This document shows positions 8,061-15,383 of a stretch of DNA of 19,005 bases, piece after piece. Position 1 is the stretch's first letter. Each line of letters opens with the position of its first letter. The stretch comes from DASXMT01 sp035552655. GTDB taxonomy: Bacteria; Actinomycetota; Acidimicrobiia; Acidimicrobiales; RAAP-2. The notes under the pieces were generated by a model, which did no database searches, was not told the origin of the DNA, and saw only the letters and a list, made by a program, of their open reading frames with translations. Position numbers and translations under genes: made by a program. The stretch is taken from NCBI GenBank assembly GCA_035552655.1, contig DASZLD010000095.1, positions 1 to 19,005 on the forward strand, in the 5' to 3' direction.

Positions 8061-9515
8061 CTACCCGGTGGCGTCGTCGGGCAGGTACCAACAGTTGGAT
8101 CCGAGGAGCGCGTCGGACTCGGCCGGCCCCCAGGATCCCTGGGCGTAGGGCAAAGCCGTGGGTGCCGACTGGAGGACGGGGGCGGCCACCTCCCACAGCC
8201 GTTCGATGCCGGCCGCGTCGTTGAACAACGTGTGGTCGCCCAGCATCACGTCGTGGAGGAGGCGCTCGTAGGCCTCGAGGTCGTTGGCCACGGTGAAGGA
8301 GTCGGCATAGCGGAAGGACATGGACGCGGGCTCGACGTCCATGGTGGGGCCGGGCTGCTTGGCCGCGAAGGTGATGGTCACCGATCCCGGATCGGTCAGC
8401 TCGAACACCAGTTCATTGGGGCAGGGGAGAGCCGTGACCCCCGAGCGGTCGAACATGTGCATGTTGGGTTCCTTGAATCCCAGCGTGACGGTGGTTCGGG
8501 TCTCGGCCATGGCCTTGCCGGTACGCAGGTAGAAGGGGACGCCGGACCAGCGGGCGTTGTCGATGGACACCGCGGCGGCCACGAAGGTCTCAACCGTCGA
8601 GTCCTTGGCCACTCCGGCCACGGAGCGGTAGCCGTCGTACTGGCCGAAGACAGCATGGTCCTTGTCGAGGGGGGTCATGGCCTCGAAGACGGCGAGCTTG
8701 GCCTTGTGCAGCGAGGCGGCGTCGAAGTCGGCGGGGGGCTCCATGGCCAGATAGCCCAGCAACTGGAAGAGGTGGGTGACGACCATGTCCCGAAAGGAAC
8801 CGGTGGCCTCGTAGAAGGCACCACGATCGTCGACGGTCAACTTCTCGGGCACGTCGACCTGGACGTATTGGAGATTGTCCCGGTGCCAGGCCGGTTCGAA
8901 CAGGCCGTTCCCGAACCGGAAGACCAGGATGTTCTGCACCGCCTCTTTGCCCAGGAAGTGATCGATCCGATAGATCTGGGACTCATCGAAGGCCTTGTGC
9001 AGACCCTCGTTCAGCTCGCGAGCCGAAGCCAGGTCGGACCCGAACGGCTTTTCGATGATGAGCTTGGTGCCCGCGTTCACCAGCCCGGCGGCGCTCAACG
9101 CCTGGGCCATGGGCAGAAAGGCCGACGGCGGCACGGCCAGGTAGATGACCCGCTGGGGATGGTCGAGGCCTTGTTCGGCTGCAGCCACGGCCGCAGCCAG
9201 TTCGTTGAGGTCATCGGTGGAGGAGGGGGCGAACGAGAGGTTCGCCCCGAACGACTCCCAGGCCCGGTCGGTGACGTCCCTGCGCCCGAACTGCTTGAGC
9301 ACGTCGTGGACGTAGGTCCCGAAGCTCTCGGCGTCGGCGCCGGTGCCGGCAGGGGCGGACCCCACGATGCGATAGCGCTTGGGCATGAGACCGGCCACGT
9401 CGAGGTGGAAGAGTCCGGGCAGGAGCTTGCGCTTGGCCAGATCGCCGGTGGCGCCGAACAGCATGAGCACGGCGTCTTCGGGAATCTGGCCTTCCATCGA
9501 ACCTCTGCTGCTCAT
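8061..9515 (-). CDS. zwf: Glucose-6-phosphate 1-dehydrogenase
   Basis: This enzyme oxidises glucose-6-phosphate to 6-phosphogluconolactone and feeds the oxidative pentose phosphate pathway in the cytosol. The 484-residue product has the nucleotide-binding signature GATGDLAKRK (residues 21-30). It also has the active-site signature IYRIDHFLGKEAVQN, with the substrate-binding Lys and catalytic His, followed by FRFGNGLFEPAWHR. The C-terminal domain contains the conserved FYLRTGKAM block. The ATG at 9515 overlaps the upstream gnd stop codon in an ATGA arrangement, so zwf is probably translationally coupled to gnd. The open frame continues upstream to 9674 inside gnd but lacks family resemblance there. 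No opcA or lactonase gene is adjacent. Confidence 0.97.
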   Translation of the reverse strand: MSSRGSMEGQIPEDAVLMLFGATGDLAKRKLLPGLFHLDVAGLMPKRYRIVGSAPAGTGADAESFGTYVHDVLKQFGRRDVTDRAWESFGANLSFAPSSTDDLNELAAAVAAAEQGLDHPQRVIYLAVPPSAFLPMAQALSAAGLVNAGTKLIIEKPFGSDLASARELNEGLHKAFDESQIYRIDHFLGKEAVQNILVFRFGNGLFEPAWHRDNLQYVQVDVPEKLTVDDRGAFYEATGSFRDMVVTHLFQLLGYLAMEPPADFDAASLHKAKLAVFEAMTPLDKDHAVFGQYDGYRSVAGVAKDSTVETFVAAAVSIDNARWSGVPFYLRTGKAMAETRTTVTLGFKEPNMHMFDRSGVTALPCPNELVFELTDPGSVTITFAAKQPGPTMDVEPASMSFRYADSFTVANDLEAYERLLHDVMLGDHTLFNDAAGIERLWEVAAPVLQSAPTALPYAQGSWGPAESDALLGSNCWYLPDDATG

Positions 9516-10531
9516 GGAGCCGGCTTCTCGTCGTGCCCTCCGAATTGCTTCCGCATGGCCGACAGCACCTGGTTGCCGAAGTGATCGAGATCCCGAGAGG
9601 CAAATCGGGAGTAGAGGGCCGAGGACAGCACCGGGGCGGGAACGCCCTCCTCGATGGCGGCGATGGTCGTCCATCGGCCTTCACCCGAGTCGGACACGTG
9701 ACCCGAGAAGTCGGAGAGGTCGGGGGACTGGACCATCGCTTCGGCGGTGAGGTCCAACAGCCAGGAGGCGATGACGCTGCCCCGCCGCCACACTTCGGCC
9801 ACCTCGGGCAGATCCAGGTCGTACTGGTAGAACTCAGGATTCTCGAGCGGAGCAGTCTCGGCGTCATCGGTGCGCTTGACCGACCCGGCGTTGGCATGCT
9901 TCAAGATGTTGAGCCCCTCGGCATAAGAGGCCATGGCTCCGTACTCGATGCCGTTGTGGACCATCTTCACGAAGTGCCCGGATCCGGTGGGACCGCAGTG
10001 CAGGTAGCCCTCCTCGGCTCGGCTGGGCTTCCCCGTCCGCCCCGGGGTCCGCTCGGCGGCACCCACACCTGGGGCGATGGCTGCAAAGATGGGGTCGAGC
10101 CGCTCGACCGGCTTGTCCTCGCCCCCGATCATGAGGCAGTACCCCCGTTCGAGGCCCCACACGCCACCGCTGGTCCCGACATCGATGTAGTGGATGCCCT
10201 TGTCCTTTACCGCTGCGGCCCGGGAGATGTCGTCGCGATAGTAGGAATTGCCGCCGTCGATGATGGCGTCGTCACTGTCCAGGTGGGTGGCCAGCTCGCT
10301 CACCGTCTGGGCGGTGATGTCCCCGGCAGGGACCATTACCCACACGGCCCTCGGGGCCGCCAGCTTGGAAGCCAGATCAGCAAGGGAGGAAGCTCCGGTC
10401 GCACCCTCCTTTTCCAGGTCCTTGACCGCATCGGGGTTGACGTCGAACACGACGCACTCGTGGCCCGCTCTCGTCACCCGCCGGACCAGGTTTGCCCCCA
10501 TCCGTCCCAAACCGACCATGCCCAGCTGCAT
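9512..10531 (-). CDS. gnd: 6-phosphogluconate dehydrogenase, short decarboxylating type
   Basis: The enzyme oxidatively decarboxylates 6-phosphogluconate to ribulose-5-phosphate. The 339-residue length marks the short GntZ/YqeC-like class rather than the ~470-residue Gnd. Motifs are the Rossmann loop GLGRMG (residues 7-12), GGNSYYRDD, the substrate signature TSGGVWGLERGYCLMIGG, and HFVKMVHNGIEYG with the catalytic Lys and Asn. The second strand ends in Asp (VVFDVN, D30). NADP-type enzymes have an Asn-Arg motif here, so NAD preference is inferred. The ATG at 10531 has GGGAG upstream at good spacing; an open extension to 10630 is probably untranslated leader. The stop overlaps the zwf start, forming a gnd-zwf operon. 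Confidence 0.96.
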   Translation of the reverse strand: MQLGMVGLGRMGANLVRRVTRAGHECVVFDVNPDAVKDLEKEGATGASSLADLASKLAAPRAVWVMVPAGDITAQTVSELATHLDSDDAIIDGGNSYYRDDISRAAAVKDKGIHYIDVGTSGGVWGLERGYCLMIGGEDKPVERLDPIFAAIAPGVGAAERTPGRTGKPSRAEEGYLHCGPTGSGHFVKMVHNGIEYGAMASYAEGLNILKHANAGSVKRTDDAETAPLENPEFYQYDLDLPEVAEVWRRGSVIASWLLDLTAEAMVQSPDLSDFSGHVSDSGEGRWTTIAAIEEGVPAPVLSSALYSRFASRDLDHFGNQVLSAMRKQFGGHDEKPAP

Positions 10532-10574
10532 AATGTTCTCCCGTTCCACAGGCAGATGCCCGTTACCGTGTTTG

Positions 10575-10580
10575 AGACTA
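10575..10580 (-). promoter_or_regulatory. Possible -10 box of the gnd-zwf operon
   Basis: TAGTCT on the minus strand would start transcription near 10568 and give a leader of about 37 nt that includes the GGGAG ribosome-binding site of gnd. No convincing -35 is visible. The rest of the 222-bp divergent gap (10532-10753) shows no other element I can support. Confidence 0.35.
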
Positions 10581-10753
10581 ACGCCGGTCCATCCGGGCGC
10601 GCCTGCGGGGGAAGGACGATGCTTGGACATCGCTCCTCTCGACCCAGCCGGACATGAGGTACGGCGGAATGACCGCCACTGCCGGGAGCGGACGTGGCAA
10701 GGTCGGGCAGCACCGGATCCTCGGGGACGACTCGTGATCGCCGGGAGTGATTG

Positions 10754-12046
10754 ATGTCCATGTCGCCGTCAGGCCCATCGTTCCGTCTCGTCCGTTGGAA
10801 CGATCGTGCCGTCGTGGCCGTGGCCCTGGCTTCGTTCGCTTCCGGTTTCGGCCAGTTCGGCATCGTCGCCGCGCTGGGCGACGTGGCCAGGGGCTTCGGA
10901 CAGGTGTCCCACGGCGCCACCTTGGCCGACCAGGCTGGGCTGTCGGGAACTGTGCTCGGGGTGGGATTGGCCATCATCCGGCTCGCCTCGCTCGGGAGCC
11001 TGCCCGTGACCGGACTGGCCGACCGGTTCGGCCGACGGACGATGCTGCTGGTTACCGTGGCCGCCGGTCTGTCCCTGACCGCGGTGGTGGCCGCCAGCCC
11101 CAGCTATTGGTGGTTCGTCGCCATCTTCGCCTGCGGTCGCCCGTTGCTCAGCGCCACCACAGCGCTGGCCCAGGTGAGCGCGGCGGAGCAGACCGGTTCG
11201 GCCGACCGGGCCAAGGCGGTGGCGTTGATCACGGCCGGGTACGCGGTGGGGGCCGGTCTCATCGCCATCATCCACAGCCTGGCCTCGTCAGCGCTCGGGT
11301 TCAGAGGGGTGTTCGCACTGGCGCTCGCCCCGTTGGCGCTGCTGCCGCTGTTACGCCGATGGACGGTCGAACCGGACCGCTTCGCCCAGGCCGCCGCCTC
11401 GGCCGACCACCCCATACCGGTATTGGGAGCGGTGGCCAAGCCATTCCGGAGACGCTTGCTGGTGACGGTGGCTTTGACCTTTGCCGTCTCGGTCATCACC
11501 GGTCCGGCCAACAGCTTCGTGTTCCTCTACGCCCAGAATGTTCTCCACCTGTCCGGGGTGATCACGGCGGGCATGGTGGTGGGAGGGGGAGTCAGCGGTC
11601 TGTTGGGACTGCTCGCCGGCCGGTGGTTAGCCGATCATTTCGGCCGGCGTCCGACGGGCGGGTTGGCCGTGGTGGCCGTGGCCCTGGTGGCGTCGGTGGC
11701 CTACTCGGGGTCGGCCGCCGCTCTGATCCTCGGGTACGTGCTTGGTGTGTTCGCCGGCGCCGTGCTGGCCCCGGCCCTGGGGGCGCTCCTGAACGAGTTG
11801 TTCCCCACGTCGGTGCGGGCATCGGCGGCCGGGTGGTGGCTGGCCGCCGGGGTGCTGGGAGCAGTGGTGGGACTTGTCGTGTTCGGAGCGGTGGCCACGG
11901 TGAACAACCGATTTGGCATTGCCGCGGTGATCACCTTCTTGCCCATGTCGCTGGCCATGGGACTGTTCTGGCTGGTGCCCGAGACGAAGGGCCGAGAGCC
12001 CGAGGACCTCTGGTCCGAAGGGAGCGGGGGCTCGGGCTCCGGTTGA
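10754..12046 (+). CDS. MFS transporter
   Basis: This 430-residue membrane protein has the length and hydrophobic pattern of a 12-helix major facilitator. Cytoplasmic loop motif A appears as GLADRFGRRTMLL between helices 2 and 3, and a second copy as GRWLADHFGRRPTGG in the C-terminal half, as expected of the internally duplicated fold. The C-terminus ends FWLVPETKGREPEDLW, where PETKG is a conserved sugar/metabolite-porter-like motif. Secondary transport driven by an ion gradient is expected, but the substrate is unknown. ATG at 10754 follows GGGAG at 6-nt spacing. A TTG three bases earlier is a less likely start. The divergent partner is gnd-zwf, which may hint at a carbohydrate-related substrate, though this is weak evidence. 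Confidence 0.9.
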   Translation: MSMSPSGPSFRLVRWNDRAVVAVALASFASGFGQFGIVAALGDVARGFGQVSHGATLADQAGLSGTVLGVGLAIIRLASLGSLPVTGLADRFGRRTMLLVTVAAGLSLTAVVAASPSYWWFVAIFACGRPLLSATTALAQVSAAEQTGSADRAKAVALITAGYAVGAGLIAIIHSLASSALGFRGVFALALAPLALLPLLRRWTVEPDRFAQAAASADHPIPVLGAVAKPFRRRLLVTVALTFAVSVITGPANSFVFLYAQNVLHLSGVITAGMVVGGGVSGLLGLLAGRWLADHFGRRPTGGLAVVAVALVASVAYSGSAAALILGYVLGVFAGAVLAPALGALLNELFPTSVRASAAGWWLAAGVLGAVVGLVVFGAVATVNNRFGIAAVITFLPMSLAMGLFWLVPETKGREPEDLWSEGSGGSGSG

Positions 12047-12234
12047 GCCATGGGCGGCTGGGGTCGACGACCACTGGGCCGAATCGGTCGCCCATTCCGA
12101 GCAATTTCACAAGTTCAGGCACGAGCCCACGTTGTTCTATTCATTGTGTAACGCCGACGCAGGCAGGGTCCGGTCGATGTCGTCTGGCCGTGGTCCGAGT
12201 ACCTGAGCGGCACAGTTGATGAAGGGCAAACACA

Positions 12235-13482
12235 GTGATGCGAGCAGTAGCGCGAGTGCGCACGACCCTGTCAGCCGCTTCGAAGGGCCAGGCGGATCGC
12301 CGCCGCTTCCGGGTCGATCGAGGTCAGAAGATCGGGGCTCGGCGGGCCCTTCATTCTCGGGTCGCCCACGGGGTCACGGTCGGTGTCGTCGCCGTGGGGC
12401 TGGGCACGGCCCTGGCCGCGTCGGCGTCGCCTGTCGCTCACAAGAAGGTCACGCCGAAGCGGACGTACTCCGCCTCAGACTGGTCCGGCTTGGTCGCCGC
12501 GCCCGCTGACCCCGCTCCCGTCGGCTCGGCGCTGCCGCCGACGCCGGCGGTGACCGGCCCATCCCCGGCCGCACCCACCTCTGCCGCCAACTCCGTGTGC
12601 ACCAACGGCGCGGCTGCATCGACGGCCCATCCCACCTCCTATGCCCCTGGTGCGCCCTCGACTACGGCTCGGTCGTCTGATGTGGTGGTGGTGCCGTCGG
12701 CCACTTCGGCCGCCAACGTCATGAGCGCCGATCTGGTCTCCGATTCGGGCAACGGGTCGTTGTCGCTTCCCTCGATCCCCGTCCTCTCGTCCCCGGTGAC
12801 CATCCCGCCCCTCGGCTCGTCGAGCAACACCCCTGCGCCCCTTGCCCTTCCGACGCCAGCGCCCACCAGCCCGGTCACGGTGCCTGCCGCCGGTGGGGCG
12901 ACGGACTCAGGGTCGGGATCGACGACCCCGGCCACGACCGCACCCACGACCACACCGACAACGACCCCGGCTCCCGCGGCCACGCCGGCTCCTGCGCCCA
13001 CGCCTGCCGTCGTACCCGCGCCATCGGCGCCCTCGGGCGGTTCTTCAGGAGGCATCGGTTGCAATCTGATCGGCAACGGTGCCGTTGGAGTGGTGGCTCC
13101 GGGTGAGACGCTCACCCAGGCTGCCGCGGTGAACGACGTCATGGCCTTCCTCGGTGTCCCCTACGTGTGGGGCGGTGAATCGAATCAGGGCTTTGACTGC
13201 TCGGGCCTGGTCCAGGCTGTCTATAACGAAGCCGGCGTCAGCCTTCCCCGCGTGGCCCAGAGTCAGTACAACGCCGGTCCGGCGGTGAGCCCCGGACAAC
13301 CGGTGGTGCCCGGAGATCTGGTCTTCTTCGGGACGGGACCGGGAGACGTCAGCCACGTCGGCATGTTCGTGGGCGACGGTCTCATGGTCGATGCCCCCCA
13401 CACCGGGGCGACGGTTCGATTCGACCGGGTCGACGGATTTGGTTCCATTGTCGGGATCACCGCCCCCGGAGGCATGAGCTAA
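12235..13482 (+). CDS. Secreted NlpC/P60 peptidoglycan endopeptidase
   Basis: The 415-residue product has a basic N-terminus and a hydrophobic segment, VAHGVTVGVVAVGLGTALAA, acting as signal or anchor. A long low-complexity linker of Ser, Thr, Ala and Pro runs from about residue 80 to 270, with PTTTPTTTPAPAATPAPAPT-like repeats. A C-terminal NlpC/P60 domain follows. The catalytic residues are C322 in GFDCSGLV, H374 in DVSHVGMFVG and H389 in DAPHTG, and VPYVWGGE precedes the Cys. Such enzymes cut peptide stems of peptidoglycan during growth and division, and the linker probably spans the wall. GTG at 12235 is 8 nt after AAGGG; ATG at 12238 is the alternative. The 188-nt upstream gap has an AT-rich patch near 12131-12151 but no recognised riboswitch. 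Confidence 0.93.
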   Translation: MMRAVARVRTTLSAASKGQADRRRFRVDRGQKIGARRALHSRVAHGVTVGVVAVGLGTALAASASPVAHKKVTPKRTYSASDWSGLVAAPADPAPVGSALPPTPAVTGPSPAAPTSAANSVCTNGAAASTAHPTSYAPGAPSTTARSSDVVVVPSATSAANVMSADLVSDSGNGSLSLPSIPVLSSPVTIPPLGSSSNTPAPLALPTPAPTSPVTVPAAGGATDSGSGSTTPATTAPTTTPTTTPAPAATPAPAPTPAVVPAPSAPSGGSSGGIGCNLIGNGAVGVVAPGETLTQAAAVNDVMAFLGVPYVWGGESNQGFDCSGLVQAVYNEAGVSLPRVAQSQYNAGPAVSPGQPVVPGDLVFFGTGPGDVSHVGMFVGDGLMVDAPHTGATVRFDRVDGFGSIVGITAPGGMS

Positions 13483-13526
13483 TCCCAGCCGGAGCTCGTC
13501 CGAGGTGAGGCACGAGGATCCGGTCC

Positions 13527-14135
13527 TCAGCCGGTCACTCGCATCCCCCGCCATCGAGCCGCCGGATCCTTTCGTCGCAATCTGCGCTCGTACTCCTCGG
13601 GCGTGACCCGGGTCGGATTGCGCCGCCAGACCCCGTCGAGGAGGTCGTCGAGGCCGTGCGGAGCCAGGACCAGGAGCGAGCCATCCTCGCCGTGGCGGAC
13701 GGCGACGCATGCTGCGTACTCCGGCCAGGTGGCCACGGCCTCGGACACCGACTGAAATGGCTGCACGTCGAGACCGAAGCGGGCCGGATACCACTGATGA
13801 ACCGCCGCTTGGTTCTTGACGTCCCACACAATGCTGGGATCCAACTCTCTGAGCTCAGACGCCAGTCCAACCTCGCGGTCGGTGGTCAGATCGGTGCCGT
13901 CGAAGTAGGCCACGTCGACGTCCTTGAGGCGGGCGGGGTCGAAGCCCTCTCCGAAACGGGTGTCCCAGACCAGGTCTCGGATGACGCCGGCTCCTACCCA
14001 CCACTGCGGCGGATCCACGGTCGCCACGCGGTCCAAGGTGGCCAGAAACCAGTCCGAGGAGGCCAGAATGTCGGTCAGTTCGTCGGCCCGTTCAGGTGGG
14101 CTGGGCGCATGGTGGGCGGCCATCGCCTCGAGCAT
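13527..14135 (-). CDS. Nucleotidyltransferase-fold family protein (NTP_transf_6-like)
   Basis: The 202-residue product matches the nucleotidyltransferase family typified by DUF925. It has a helical start, then WWVGAGVIRDLVWDTR (the Gly-rich nucleotidyltransferase loop region) and KDVDVAYFD (D72 and D74, likely metal ligands). DVKNQAAVHQWYPARFG and a basic C-terminus (YERRLRRKDPAARWRG) follow. The biochemical role of the family is not established. ATG at 14135 has GGAG about 5 nt upstream; the frame is open to a GTG at 14222, but that would overlap the trpS leader. The start lies within the -35/-10 region of the divergent trp leader promoter, so the two genes may interfere or be co-regulated. 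It converges on the NlpC/P60 gene with a 44-nt gap. Confidence 0.82.
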   Translation of the reverse strand: MLEAMAAHHAPSPPERADELTDILASSDWFLATLDRVATVDPPQWWVGAGVIRDLVWDTRFGEGFDPARLKDVDVAYFDGTDLTTDREVGLASELRELDPSIVWDVKNQAAVHQWYPARFGLDVQPFQSVSEAVATWPEYAACVAVRHGEDGSLLVLAPHGLDDLLDGVWRRNPTRVTPEEYERRLRRKDPAARWRGMRVTG

Positions 14136-14156
14136 GGCATCTCCGAGGCATAGAAT
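14128..14156 (+). promoter_or_regulatory. Promoter of the trpS leader
   Basis: A near-consensus -10, TAGAAT (14151-14156), is preceded at 17-nt spacing by a weak -35, TCGAGC (14128-14133). Transcription would start at about 14163-14165, exactly at the leader-peptide ATG. The promoter overlaps the start codon of the divergent nucleotidyltransferase gene. Confidence 0.7.
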
Positions 14157-14164
14157 CTGCGTTG

Positions 14165-14206
14165 ATGATTCCGTCCCCGCTCTCGTGTTGGTGGCAGCCG
14201 CAATAA
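14165..14206 (+). CDS. Trp-rich attenuator leader peptide (13 aa) of trpS
   Basis: A 13-codon frame encodes MIPSPLSCWWQPQ, with two adjacent TGG Trp codons at 14189-14194 and a TAA stop at 14204-14206. The ATG is 8 nt after the TAGAAT -10 box and has no Shine-Dalgarno, so translation is probably leaderless. The Trp pair lies immediately 5' of competing RNA hairpins that end in a terminator, and trpS is the next gene. Tandem cognate codons before a terminator are the hallmark of ribosome-mediated attenuation. Low Trp-tRNA charging would stall the ribosome on the Trp pair and let trpS be transcribed. Too short for standard gene callers. Confidence 0.85.
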   Translation: MIPSPLSCWWQPQ

Positions 14207-14263
14207 GGCGGCCAGCTGTCACGCGTACGCGACGGGCCGCCTCCGGGCGGCCCGATGTTTTTT
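14197..14263 (+). promoter_or_regulatory. Transcription attenuator of trpS (1:2, 2:3 and 3:4 hairpins)
   Basis: Segment 1, GCCGC (14197-14201), can pair with segment 2, GCGGC (14208-14212). Segment 2 in longer form, GGCGGCC (14207-14213), can instead pair with segment 3, GGCCGCC (14235-14241), as an antiterminator. A small inner stem, GTC/GAC plus CG/CG (14218-14233), extends that antiterminator. Segment 3 also pairs with segment 4, GGCGGCCC (14246-14253), as a terminator. Segment 1 overlaps the last leader-peptide codons, so a ribosome stalled on the Trp codons would mask it and free segment 2 to block termination. A ribosome that reaches the stop would allow 3:4 to form. Confidence 0.82.
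14233..14263 (+). terminator. Intrinsic terminator in the trpS leader
   Basis: A perfect 9-bp GC stem (14233-14241 with 14246-14254) with a UCCG tetraloop is followed by four bases and six T residues (14258-14263). No gene on the + strand ends within about 750 nt upstream, and trpS starts 47 nt downstream. The terminator therefore acts on the trpS leader transcript rather than on a preceding gene. Confidence 0.88.
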
Positions 14264-14310
14264 CACGGAGTCGGGAACCGTTCGGAGGCCCTTACCTTCA
14301 GGAGGTTCTC

Positions 14311-15381
14311 ATGTCCATTGCCCCACCAGCACCCTCTCTTCACGCCGCTCGGCAACGCAGCCACGAGCTGGAGGCGAGCATCAGTGATCGCCCACACCAG
14401 TTCCGTGTCCTGACCGGGGACCGACCCACCGGTCCGCTGCACGTCGGCCACCTGTTCGGCACGCTGCTCAACCGGGTCCGATTGCAGAACCTCGGAGTCG
14501 AGGTCATGGTGCTCATCGCCGACTACCAGACCATCACCGACCGGGATGCACCCGACACGCTGCCCGAAGATGTACTCGGGCTGGTAGCGGACTACCTGGC
14601 CGTCGGCATCGATCCCGAGCGGGCCACGATCTTCGCTCACAGTCAGATCACCGCGCTCAATCAGCTCCTTGTCCCATTCCTCAGCCTGGTGAGTGTGGCC
14701 GACGTCCGCCGTAACCCGACGGTCAAGGAGGAATTCGCGGCCAGCGGAGGAGCGTCGATGAGCGCGTTGATGTTCACCTACCCGGTCCATCAGGCTGCCG
14801 ACATACTCTTCTGCCGGGCCAATCTGGTCCCTGTGGGCAAGGACCAGCTACCCCACGTAGAGCTGACCCGTATGGTGGCGCGACGCTTCAACGACCGGTA
14901 CTGCCCCGATCAGCCGTATTTCCCCGAACCCGACGGTCTTCTGAGCGACGTGCCCCTGTTGCTCGGGATCGATGGTCAGAAGATGAGCAAGAGCCGGAAC
15001 AACGCCGTTGCCCTTGCAGCAAGCGAGGACGAAACTGCCCGGCTCGTTCGCAGCGCCACCACCGATGCCCAGCGGATCATCACCTTCGACCCCGATCATC
15101 GTCCCGAGGTGGCAAACCTGGTGCTGCTGACCGCTCTCTGTCTGGAATGCCAGCCTGAGCAGGTGGCCGACGAGGTGGGAGGGGGTGGAGCCTCAGTGCT
15201 CAAGGACATGCTCACCGAAGCGCTCAATGAACGTCTCCGGCCTATCCGGGAGCGCCGCCGTGCCCTTGCCGCCGAGACCGGCTTCCTGCGTCAGGTGCTC
15301 GCCGAGGGTAACGAGCGGGCACGGGCGATCGCCGATCAGACCCTCGCCGCCGTCCAGGCGCTGATGCACACCTCGTACTGA
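14311..15381 (+). CDS. trpS: Tryptophanyl-tRNA synthetase, TrpRS-II type
   Basis: The enzyme charges tRNA-Trp with tryptophan in the cytosol. The 356-residue class I synthetase has the HIGH-type motif HVGH (residues 44-47, within TGPLHVGHLFG) and KMSKS (224-228). The blocks VADYLAVGIDPERATIF, LVPVGKDQLPHVELTR and NERLRPIRERR fit TrpRS. The opening RVLTGDRPTGPLHVGHLFG and MVLIADYQTITDRD resemble the divergent TrpRS-II group, as in Deinococcus, rather than the usual FSGIQPSG form. It may thus be an auxiliary or inhibitor-resistant copy, but whether the genome holds another trpS is not visible here. ATG follows AGGAGG at 5-nt spacing. Expression is probably controlled by the Trp-codon attenuator upstream. 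It converges on the PNPOx-like gene with a 2-nt gap. Confidence 0.96.
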   Translation: MSIAPPAPSLHAARQRSHELEASISDRPHQFRVLTGDRPTGPLHVGHLFGTLLNRVRLQNLGVEVMVLIADYQTITDRDAPDTLPEDVLGLVADYLAVGIDPERATIFAHSQITALNQLLVPFLSLVSVADVRRNPTVKEEFAASGGASMSALMFTYPVHQAADILFCRANLVPVGKDQLPHVELTRMVARRFNDRYCPDQPYFPEPDGLLSDVPLLLGIDGQKMSKSRNNAVALAASEDETARLVRSATTDAQRIITFDPDHRPEVANLVLLTALCLECQPEQVADEVGGGGASVLKDMLTEALNERLRPIRERRRALAAETGFLRQVLAEGNERARAIADQTLAAVQALMHTSY

Positions 15382-15383
15382 TT

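Noticed and set aside
8037..9584. Long open frame (about 515 codons) on the + strand opposite zwf
   Set aside because: It is antisense to a certain gene. The Gly/Val/His/Glu-rich translation is the usual mirror of G/C-rich third codon positions, and no domain is recognisable.
10747..12219. Open frame of about 490 codons on the + strand overlapping the MFS gene
   Set aside because: It is out of frame with a clear transporter. The translation is Arg/Gly-rich low-complexity without domains.
12047..12234. ydaO-type (cyclic di-AMP) riboswitch before the NlpC/P60 gene
   Set aside because: This class often precedes actinobacterial cell-wall hydrolases, but its conserved core is not visible here.
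13506..13529. GAGGA/TCCTC hairpin between the NlpC/P60 and nucleotidyltransferase genes as a terminator
   Set aside because: The stem is only 5 bp, there is no T-tract and it overlaps a stop codon. Too weak to call.
14222..14231. CGCGTACGCG palindrome in the trpS leader as a protein-binding site
   Set aside because: It is better explained as the apical part of the antiterminator hairpin; no independent evidence for an operator.
14165..14310. T-box riboswitch before trpS
   Set aside because: The leader is too short and lacks the conserved T-box bulge sequence (TGGNACCGCG). The Trp-codon leader peptide explains the terminator better.
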